The notes under the pieces were generated by a model. It had not been told where the DNA came from. It saw only the letters and a list, made by a program, of their open reading frames with translations, and made no database searches. Below are positions 7,843 to 14,187 of a DNA stretch of 26,825 nucleotides, piece after piece. The translations under genes and the position numbers were made by a program. How positions within the stretch are numbered: position 1 is the first letter of the stretch; each line of letters begins with the position of its first letter. Source of the DNA: Euryarchaeota archaeon UBA220 (GTDB taxonomy: Archaea; Thermoplasmatota; Poseidoniia; Poseidoniales; Thalassarchaeaceae); assembly GCA_002501885.1 (NCBI GenBank), contig DAON01000096.1:1-26825 (forward strand), written 5' to 3'.

Positions 7843-8451
7843 TCAAACGTTCAATCCGAAAGAATCCTCTTCCAATTCAATGATTACTCGACGGTGTAGT
7901 AACCAAGCGACCGCCTCATCAATCTCGTCAGTTCTTATCCCGAAACCTTCCAGTTCGGCCACTAATCGGTCAAAATGGAGTTGTTCCTCACCACTCTCGA
8001 TGGACTCTTCAATCAGTCCTAGAATGTGCTCTGAGACAATAGCTAGGAATGGATCATCATCAGCATCAAGAGAGCCAAAGTCAACAGCAGCATCTCCCTC
8101 GACATCATCTTCCCGCGATTCCTTCTTCTCTGCATTCTTCTCATAAACATCGAACAGATTCTTCTGATGCGGATCAATCCATGTTGAGCGTTCGACGACT
8201 TCGCGTTGACGCTGCAACCTCTTGACAAGTGTCTCGATTCGGTGCAACCTCTGTTCCAATCGGAGACTCTCTCTCCCAAGATGACTCTCTACTAACTCTA
8301 ATTCTTCTGTGGCTCTCTTGTCCAACCACTCGGAAATATCCCACGAAGGATCCAGCCTGAGCATAGTCTCCCACAATCTCGCAACAGAATCAGGTAGAGA
8401 CCTGACATCTATCCGTGGGCTTTCGCTTCCATCCTCTGGTCGACGGTCCAT
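7843..8451 (-). CDS. Coiled-coil protein with acidic linker and predicted C-terminal winged helix
   Basis: 202 residues, family not recognised. Residues 48-90 are a charged heptad-like helix (coiled coil), 105-133 a strongly acidic linker, and 138-200 fit a winged helix: three helices, then a VIIELEEDSF hairpin. The protein could dimerise through the coiled coil and bind DNA through the C-terminus. It is 63 bases upstream of the methyltransferase-like gene on the same strand and probably heads that transcript, which suggests a shared role. The winged-helix call rests on pattern only. The start is ATG at 8451, facing the dehydrogenase gene across a 71-base divergent gap. Confidence 0.7.
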   Translation of the reverse strand: MDRRPEDGSESPRIDVRSLPDSVARLWETMLRLDPSWDISEWLDKRATEELELVESHLGRESLRLEQRLHRIETLVKRLQRQREVVERSTWIDPHQKNLFDVYEKNAEKKESREDDVEGDAAVDFGSLDADDDPFLAIVSEHILGLIEESIESGEEQLHFDRLVAELEGFGIRTDEIDEAVAWLLHRRVIIELEEDSFGLNV

Positions 8452-8476
8452 GTTTTGCTGGTTCGTGGTGACCGTC

Positions 8477-8487
8477 TATCAATTATC
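8477..8487. promoter_or_regulatory. Possible shared bidirectional TATA-like element
   Basis: TATCAATTATC is the only AT-rich patch in the 71-base gap between the divergent start codons at 8451 and 8523. It is nearly symmetric (CAATTATC on one strand, GATAATTG on the other) and lies about 26-36 bases from each start, a distance compatible with short-leader archaeal transcripts on both sides. Position and composition only; no transcript data. Confidence 0.35.
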
Positions 8488-8522
8488 GCCTAAGACTCAC
8501 AGCGAATTTGAGGGTTGTATTG

Positions 8523-9734
8523 ATGAATGATGAACAAGTGCAACGACACATGACTGGCTACCGCCTCACAGTCCTAGCCGGCGACGGAACAGGGCCGGAA
8601 GTCATGGCTGAGGCTCTAAGGGTGATTGATGTCTTCCAACAGCATAGTCCAGTCTCCTTCGAAATCACAGATATTCCATGTGGCGGACAATATTACTTGG
8701 AAACTGGAGAAGAATGGCCCGAGGGCTCATTCGAGCATTGTAGAGACAATTCTGACGCAATTCTACTTGGCGCGATAGGATGGCCAGGAGCTAGATTACC
8801 GAATGGAGACATGGCCGGTGGACAAGTCATCCTTGGGCTACGAAGTGGCCTAAGGCTCTACGCGAATGTCCGCCCAATCAAACTCTATCCAGGCGTTCAA
8901 CACAAAGTCCACGGAGTTCACCAACAGGTTTGGCAACCAGAACATGTCGACATGGTCATGATTAGAGAAAATACCGAGGGGCTTTACCACTCCCTGCTAC
9001 GACGTATGGAGCAGAAAGCGAAGGGCGAGAAGGACGAACCAATCGTAATCGAAGAATTTCCTGGCCTAGAGGGCGAGGTAGCATGGGATCCTAGGCCAAT
9101 TTCTCGTAAAGGGAGCGAGCGAGTAATCAATTTTGCATTCGATTTAGCTCGCCATCGTGAGAATAAGTTGGGAACACCCCAGTCAGTAACATGTGTCGAC
9201 AAGTCAAATGTGACCCGAGGATGCAGGTTATTCAGGAAAATATTCACCGAGATATCAGAAGCGAATCCCGATATTGACACCGATGCCGCATACATTGATG
9301 CATTTACCATGTGGTTAATGAGAGATCCAGAAGATCTCGATGTAGTAGTTCTTCCAAACATGTTCGGAGACATCGCAACCGACCTAGCAAGTGTATTGCA
9401 AGGAGGCCTGGGAATGGCCGCCAGTGCAAATATGGGACCTAAGCACATGATGTTCGAACCAGTTCATGGTTCAGCACCAAAGTATACTGGCCAGAATGTT
9501 GTCAATCCAATTGCTATGCTTCAATCGGTTCAACTAATGTTTGAAGCTCTAGCCTACAGAAAGAAGGATCAGGAGCTGGATAAGTGTGCGGATATCCTAC
9601 AACAAGCAATTCAGCAACACTTCGAGGAAGGCGGAATTGTCACCTATGACCTCGGTGGTGATGCTAGCACCTCAGATGTCGGTCAAGCTATTGCTAATCG
9701 ATGTGAAACCTTAATTCAACAAGAGTTTCATTAA
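8523..9734 (+). CDS. Isocitrate/isopropylmalate dehydrogenase family beta-decarboxylating dehydrogenase
   Basis: 403 residues from ATG at 8523 (an upstream TTG at 8508 is less likely). The GDGTGPEV start, LYANVRP (Arg117), RENTEGLY (Arg148, Tyr155), VDKSN (Lys227) and the metal-binding NMFGDIATD (Asp283, Asp287) with Asp259 give a complete active site. The nucleotide segment EPVHGSAPKYTGQ has the Lys-Tyr pair used for NADP in E. coli isocitrate dehydrogenase, while YANVRPIKLYPG resembles isopropylmalate or tartrate-type members. Substrate choice (isocitrate, 3-isopropylmalate or a relative) is therefore open. A ~25-residue charged insertion follows the catalytic Tyr (163-190). No other leucine-pathway gene is near. 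The stop overlaps the convergent phosphopantothenate synthetase stop by four bases. Confidence 0.85.
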   Translation: MNDEQVQRHMTGYRLTVLAGDGTGPEVMAEALRVIDVFQQHSPVSFEITDIPCGGQYYLETGEEWPEGSFEHCRDNSDAILLGAIGWPGARLPNGDMAGGQVILGLRSGLRLYANVRPIKLYPGVQHKVHGVHQQVWQPEHVDMVMIRENTEGLYHSLLRRMEQKAKGEKDEPIVIEEFPGLEGEVAWDPRPISRKGSERVINFAFDLARHRENKLGTPQSVTCVDKSNVTRGCRLFRKIFTEISEANPDIDTDAAYIDAFTMWLMRDPEDLDVVVLPNMFGDIATDLASVLQGGLGMAASANMGPKHMMFEPVHGSAPKYTGQNVVNPIAMLQSVQLMFEALAYRKKDQELDKCADILQQAIQQHFEEGGIVTYDLGGDASTSDVGQAIANRCETLIQQEFH

Positions 9735-10516
9735 ATCAACTCAGACGCTTCAGCCATAATTGCTAACGCATCTCGCAGAGACTGGTTATTGTCCCAATCG
9801 GATACTTTCAGGTCTTCGGTAAGGGCGATACAGAGTTCTGTCATTGCACGAGTGACTTCATCCACGATAGTAACATGAGCCATTCTAGCAGTCCTAGAAA
9901 GTGGATTGAGATCTATTACCAACACTTGCTTCCCTAGAGCAACCAACGCCTCACAACGGTCGCCGTCTTCCAGAGGAACAAGCACAGCATCTGCTATCTC
10001 GATTCCGCGAGAACTACAGATAGCACGCGGCCCTTCTAGACCCTCAATTCGACCATCTGCATCCCCGCCGAGAATCTCAACCGCATTTACAGAATCGGAC
10101 CACTCAGGCCCTTTCCAACCTGCTGGAGCGCCAGAGCTTGCAACAATTACTCGAATATCCTCTAGGGCCGAAATCAGTTTGTCCATACGCTCTGGAGTCC
10201 TGTAGTAGATGTTGACTTCAACTGGACACCCAAGTATTGCAGCAGCACGAATCGATTGCTCTCCAGCGAGTACAGTTGTGTTTCCATTTAGAGAAATCAC
10301 AGGTCTTTCTGCTTGCAACAAACGGGCAGCAGCCTCTCTGACTGCAATTCTAGCCGAACCCGAAGTCTTCTCTCCAAGCAGATAGTCGAATGCCTCACCT
10401 CTCCCGTGGGCAATCATAGCGGATTCTGCCAGCAGGCCTTGTGCCGCTGCTTCAACCAGACTTTGCCTAGCCATCAGAGACGCCTTGCGAGGATGACTAT
10501 CTGGAATATCTGCCAT
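9731..10516 (-). CDS. 4-phosphopantoate--beta-alanine ligase (archaeal phosphopantothenate synthetase)
   Basis: 261 residues, the normal length of this archaeal enzyme. Visible family signatures in order are IPDSHPRKASL (4-14), AHGRGEAFDYLLGE (36-49), PVISLNGNT (72-80), RTPERMDKL, ADAVLVPLEDGDRCEALV and VIDLNPLSRTA near the C-terminus. The enzyme condenses 4-phosphopantoate with beta-alanine using ATP, the archaeal replacement for pantothenate synthetase on the way to coenzyme A; it acts in the cytosol. Its ATG follows the nadC TGA directly with no spacer, and a GAGGT at the end of nadC is well placed as ribosome site, so translation of the two is probably coupled. Confidence 0.93.
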   Translation of the reverse strand: MADIPDSHPRKASLMARQSLVEAAAQGLLAESAMIAHGRGEAFDYLLGEKTSGSARIAVREAAARLLQAERPVISLNGNTTVLAGEQSIRAAAILGCPVEVNIYYRTPERMDKLISALEDIRVIVASSGAPAGWKGPEWSDSVNAVEILGGDADGRIEGLEGPRAICSSRGIEIADAVLVPLEDGDRCEALVALGKQVLVIDLNPLSRTARMAHVTIVDEVTRAMTELCIALTEDLKVSDWDNNQSLRDALAIMAEASELI

Positions 10517-11473
10517 TCAACTACCTCTTACAAGAATTGAGAAATCGGTTGGAGTGATGCCCATATTCAAACGACTCGACGACACCACATCGACCCCACA
10601 ATCTAACCATTTTGACAGAGACTCAATTGTGACCCCGCCCGAACCTTCGAGGAAGCAACGCTCTCTCAGACCCTCTTCCAACAGCGAACTAACCACTTCA
10701 CTCGCATCAGATGGGCCCATGTTATCTAACATCAAAACAAGTCTACTGTCTCGATTATCCCACGCTCGTGCCGCTGCCATCACCTCGTCGACACTCCTGA
10801 CTTCTACAGTGGTAAACGACTCATTCTCAGCTGGCAACCCAGAAACTATCCTTGTGATTGCATCGGTCGACGACTCATCATCTTCGGACATCGCTGCAAT
10901 GTCATTCTCTTTGAGCATCAAAGCATCATTGCGATCGAGCCTATGTGTAAGTCCACCGCCAATGTGTATCGCCCACTTGTCAAGAAGACCCCAGGCCGTT
11001 TTGCGTGTGGCGGCGACCCGAAGAGAACCTGCCACCTTACTCCACTGCGATGTATTAGTCGCAATTCCAGATAGTCTACCTACAAGGTTGAGAAGAACTC
11101 TCTCTAGTTGTAGAATACTACGAGCAGGACCTTGCAATAATGCCACACAAAGATTCGGAGAAACCCCACCTCCCTCCACGACTGACCACTCAATAGAGCA
11201 TTCAGGGAAATATACCTCGAGTAGCCTGTCAGCAACCGAATTACCACACAATATACCAATTGATTTCGACACCATTTCTGCCTCAACCACAGTTTCTGGT
11301 CCATCCCCTCCACCGTGCTCATCAGCTAGCATAGACCCAATCCACCTATCCATTGATTCTGTAAACATGGCCGAGGGCCCAGCCTCGGACCACAGCATCG
11401 CAGAACGGTCATGCGGCAACTCGCTCACACCACTACGTATCGAAACTCCTCCTTCAATGGTCCGAAACGTCAT
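10517..11473 (-). CDS. nadC: Nicotinate-nucleotide diphosphorylase (quinolinate phosphoribosyltransferase)
   Basis: 318 residues as drawn from ATG at 11473. Core motifs are ERVLLNLVGRLSGIAT (124-139), ATRKTAWG (155-162), HIGGGLTHRLDRNDALMLKEND (170-191), Glu224, LMLDNM with Asp250, and LEGSGGV (275-281). The enzyme makes nicotinate mononucleotide from quinolinate and PRPP. The usual KDNH is KEND here, so the lysine is kept and the histidine is not. The family normally starts shortly before the LADE..GGD segment at 49-57; the first 25-35 residues are extra, and ATG at 11398, 11368 or 11353 are reasonable alternative starts. A shorter form would also widen the 25-base divergent gap to the flavoprotein gene. 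Confidence 0.92.
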   Translation of the reverse strand: MTFRTIEGGVSIRSGVSELPHDRSAMLWSEAGPSAMFTESMDRWIGSMLADEHGGGDGPETVVEAEMVSKSIGILCGNSVADRLLEVYFPECSIEWSVVEGGGVSPNLCVALLQGPARSILQLERVLLNLVGRLSGIATNTSQWSKVAGSLRVAATRKTAWGLLDKWAIHIGGGLTHRLDRNDALMLKENDIAAMSEDDESSTDAITRIVSGLPAENESFTTVEVRSVDEVMAAARAWDNRDSRLVLMLDNMGPSDASEVVSSLLEEGLRERCFLEGSGGVTIESLSKWLDCGVDVVSSSRLNMGITPTDFSILVRGS

Positions 11474-11498
11474 TTGACTACATCACCACGCGAATCCA

Positions 11499-12524
11499 AT
11501 GCGCAGCATAGTCGTAGGTGGGGGAATCGCAGGCTTGGCTGCATCAGTTCAATTGGCCGCGGATGGTCACGAAGTGATGCTGGTAGAGCAGAGAGATATC
11601 CTAGGCGGACGCGTTAGGATGAGGGAGAACTCGAAGTGGTTACTTGATCCTGGATTACACCTGCTTAGACGCAAAGGTGCAATGAATCAACTTCTGAGGA
11701 AACTACGAGCGCCCAGAGTTTTGGGGCAGAGATGGAATGAACACAATTTCAACCCGATCGGATGCGATAAGAAGCGGGCACTGGGAGTATTAACCACAAT
11801 GTCAACAGACAACATAGCCAACAAAATTCCACAATTCGTTATTCCCCGAGGAGGGTGGTCGAGTTTAGTCGGAAGAATGATTGCAGCTGCAAACCAGGTT
11901 GGCGTGACTTTCGATCCAGGAAGCACTGCCGAATCAATCAATCTAAATTCAGGAAAAATATCCTCATTAAGTATCTCTGGTAAGGATATCGAGTGTGATG
12001 CAGTAGTTCTTGCAAACCCTCCAAGTTTGGCTGCAAAATTACTGGAGACTGCAGGGCTAGACGCAACCCCACTACACGAGTGTACCGAGCACAGGGTAGC
12101 AGCACTGGATGTAGCACTAGAGGGAAGACCGATGAGGCCCTACTCAGGTCTTTTCGATGAGGAATCAGGAGTCATTGCCATTGACATGACCTCACTGGAC
12201 CGCATTCCAAAAGGGGCAGACTCTGATTCTTGCACCATTCTCCACGCAGTAAACCTGTCAGGCGAGGGACCAGATGCTCTCAATCAAATCAAGGAAATGC
12301 TAGACTCCCGCTGTTCGGGATGGAGAAATATGACTTCTGTGAGACGCTCTACCGAATCTGTGATGCTCCACCCCTGCTCGCACGAGCAGTGCGTGGACAC
12401 CGCTCTACATCTAGAATCGGGAATAGGACTGGCGGGAGCACATGTGATTTCTGACTATCACCTGAGCGATGCTGCAGTGGATACTGGCAGGGCCGCTGCC
12501 AAGGCCCTCACGAAGAATCGCTGA
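11499..12524 (+). CDS. FAD-dependent oxidoreductase, phytoene desaturase/amine oxidase-like
   Basis: 341 residues. The N-terminus has a dinucleotide-binding GGGIAG (7-12) with the ribose-binding Glu30 in LVEQ, followed by GGRVR and DPGLHLL, the signature of the CrtI/amine-oxidase FAD superfamily. PRGGWSSLVGRM (about 126-137) and DAVVLANPP fit the same superfamily. The C-terminus IGLAGAHV...DAAVDTGRAAAKAL is the final FAD-contacting segment. It is much shorter than true phytoene desaturases (about 500 residues), so it may act on another lipid or isoprenoid substrate; the reaction cannot be named. It diverges from nadC and its end overlaps the convergent pcc1 by 17 bases. Confidence 0.82.
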   Translation: MRSIVVGGGIAGLAASVQLAADGHEVMLVEQRDILGGRVRMRENSKWLLDPGLHLLRRKGAMNQLLRKLRAPRVLGQRWNEHNFNPIGCDKKRALGVLTTMSTDNIANKIPQFVIPRGGWSSLVGRMIAAANQVGVTFDPGSTAESINLNSGKISSLSISGKDIECDAVVLANPPSLAAKLLETAGLDATPLHECTEHRVAALDVALEGRPMRPYSGLFDEESGVIAIDMTSLDRIPKGADSDSCTILHAVNLSGEGPDALNQIKEMLDSRCSGWRNMTSVRRSTESVMLHPCSHEQCVDTALHLESGIGLAGAHVISDYHLSDAAVDTGRAAAKALTKNR

Positions 12525-12753
12525 CATCTAGACTAGACTCTGCTGCGGCTAGACAGGCTAACAAATCGTCAACCGTTGAGCGAACCGTCTCCAATTTCTC
12601 TCCTGAGACAGTAATCTTGAGTTCTGCAGAATCTCCTTCTCCGGAAATTTCTGCTTCAAAGGAGTCCGGATCATCAGGAGAGATTGCTGCCAAGAGGCTG
12701 TGTGCTCGCTGCTCATCACCGCACCAGACGATCTCTGCCTCTATGCCGCCCAT
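12508..12753 (-). CDS. KEOPS complex subunit Pcc1 (CTAG/Pcc1 family)
   Basis: 81 residues, typical for Pcc1. The pattern is a first strand EAEIVWCG, a helix ending LLAAISPDDPDSFEAEI, two strands SAELKITVSG and then the helix ETVRSTVDDLLACLAAAESSL, which matches the small alpha/beta Pcc1 dimer subunit. KEOPS makes the universal N6-threonylcarbamoyl adenosine at tRNA position 37; Pcc1 mediates dimerisation and contributes to tRNA binding. Kae1, Bud32 and Cgi121 are not in this window. It is transcribed away from metK and its tail overlaps the flavoprotein gene. Confidence 0.8.
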   Translation of the reverse strand: MGGIEAEIVWCGDEQRAHSLLAAISPDDPDSFEAEISGEGDSAELKITVSGEKLETVRSTVDDLLACLAAAESSLDVSDSS

Positions 12754-12826
12754 GCATCGCGATCAGCACATCGGTTTTCGCTGCTGCGGTCGCGGCCTTC
12801 TTGAATAGACGCCCTCTCGGCAAAGC

Positions 12827-14101
12827 ATGACTGACGCGATTCCTCCAATCACTACAGCGGAATCCGTTGCATCAGGGCATCCCGACAAGCTCTGCGATGC
12901 AATCTCAGATGCCATCCTCGATGCCTGTTTGAGTATTGATTCCAATGCAAGAGTAGCAGTAGAGACACTGGTAAAGGGAGTCGAAGGCAAGGCTGCCATC
13001 GTCCTTGCCGGAGAAGTCAGTCTAGCAGGAAACGCCCCGGACTACGAATCTATAGCACGAGACACCGCCACTTCAATTGGTTACAATGATCACACTATTG
13101 GAATGGACGCGACTTCCACAGAACTTTGTGAGGTTCTCACATACATCACAACTCAATCTCAGTACATCAGTCAGGGAGTGGATGGAGACATAGAATCTCA
13201 GGGCGCAGGCGATCAGGGCATAATGTTCGGATTCGCCTGTAATGAAACAGAGGATACTGATGAGCTCAGTGGGCGACATTTCCCAATAGCCGCCGCCCTT
13301 TCTCAAAGACTCACTCGCAGATTAGACATGATACAGGACACTGGCGAGATTCCTTGGATGCGACCTGATGGTAAGAGTCAGGTCTCGGTAAGGCTGGATA
13401 GCAATCGAATAGAAAATGGGGACGGAGGACGTTACCCGGAAACTGTAGATACAATCGTCATCGCAGTACAGCACGCGAAAGACGCAGGCGGATTCTCTCC
13501 AAATGAGGAGGGCCAGAGACAGTTCATTCGAGACACAGTTTGGGAGCATGTGGTGAAGCATGCAATCCCTGAACGCTGGCTCAAAGGATTTGATACTTCC
13601 AAACTGATAGTCAATGGCACTGGGTCCTTCCCCGATCCCGGTGGACCCTACTCAGATGCCGGACTCACAGGCCGCAAAATCATCGTCGATACATATGGAG
13701 GAGGAATGCATGGCGGAGGAGCATTCAGTGGCAAGGACCCTTCCAAAGTTGATCGCACTGCAGCATACCATGCCAGATGGGCTGCAAAGCATGTCGTAGC
13801 AGCAGGGCTGGCAGACCGTTGCGAAGTCCAAGTCTCCTATGCAATCGGAATAGCACGACCAGTTGGATTACTTGTCAACACCTTTGGAACGGGAACCATC
13901 TCTGACCTAGAACTATCGAGAAGAATCCAGAGTACATTCGATTGGCGACCAGCCGCGATGATTCGAGACCTTGACCTGAAGCGACCAATCTACCGCGTCA
14001 CAGCTTCAGGCGGACACTTCGGACGCTCTCCCACAGAGGACGGCCATTTCCCTTGGGAGAGGATACATCAGGACAGGATAGAGGCACTACTGAACGCATG
14101 A
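12827..14101 (+). CDS. metK: S-adenosylmethionine synthetase, bacterial/eukaryotic type
   Basis: 424 residues. The methionine/ATP motif SVASGHPDKLCDAISDAILDA (His18, Asp20), GAGDQGIMFG (126-135), DAGLTGRK (277-284) and GGGAFSGKDPSKVDR (296-310) define the canonical MetK fold, not the unrelated-looking archaeal MAT. It makes SAM from methionine and ATP. Two segments deviate from the bacterial norm: the conserved loop after DTYGG is one residue shorter, and the strand before DAGLTGRK reads NGTGSFPDPGGP in place of the usual TGRFVIGGP. An extra 25-residue stretch lies around 195-230. All catalytic blocks are present, so it is probably active. Start is ATG at 12827, with no clear ribosome site. 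Confidence 0.93.
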   Translation: MTDAIPPITTAESVASGHPDKLCDAISDAILDACLSIDSNARVAVETLVKGVEGKAAIVLAGEVSLAGNAPDYESIARDTATSIGYNDHTIGMDATSTELCEVLTYITTQSQYISQGVDGDIESQGAGDQGIMFGFACNETEDTDELSGRHFPIAAALSQRLTRRLDMIQDTGEIPWMRPDGKSQVSVRLDSNRIENGDGGRYPETVDTIVIAVQHAKDAGGFSPNEEGQRQFIRDTVWEHVVKHAIPERWLKGFDTSKLIVNGTGSFPDPGGPYSDAGLTGRKIIVDTYGGGMHGGGAFSGKDPSKVDRTAAYHARWAAKHVVAAGLADRCEVQVSYAIGIARPVGLLVNTFGTGTISDLELSRRIQSTFDWRPAAMIRDLDLKRPIYRVTASGGHFGRSPTEDGHFPWERIHQDRIEALLNA

Positions 14102-14138
14102 GCCAATATTCAACAATCTCCTCAAAAATCGTCTTTTT

Positions 14139-14150
14139 CGGACATGTCCG
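14139..14150. promoter_or_regulatory. Perfect 12-base palindrome upstream of the surface-protein gene
   Basis: CGGACATGTCCG is identical to its reverse complement and ends 37 bases before the ATG at 14188. It could be an operator for a dimeric regulator of the surface protein. A run of five T (14134-14138) just before it could be the end of the metK transcript. A 12-base palindrome can also occur by chance. Confidence 0.25.
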
Positions 14151-14187
14151 GTGACCCTACTAACGCCTTACTGCGCCCTGCCGAAGC

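Noticed and set aside
5800..8451. An active restriction-modification or BREX-like defence island
   Set aside because: The catalytic motif is altered, and no nuclease, helicase, integrase or other defence gene is nearby.
8508..8522. TTG start at 8508 for the dehydrogenase
   Set aside because: An ATG five codons downstream is a better start and nothing in the family needs the extra residues.
14134..14138. Firm T-run terminator after metK
   Set aside because: Five T residues alone are too weak a signal to call a terminator; mentioned only with the palindrome.
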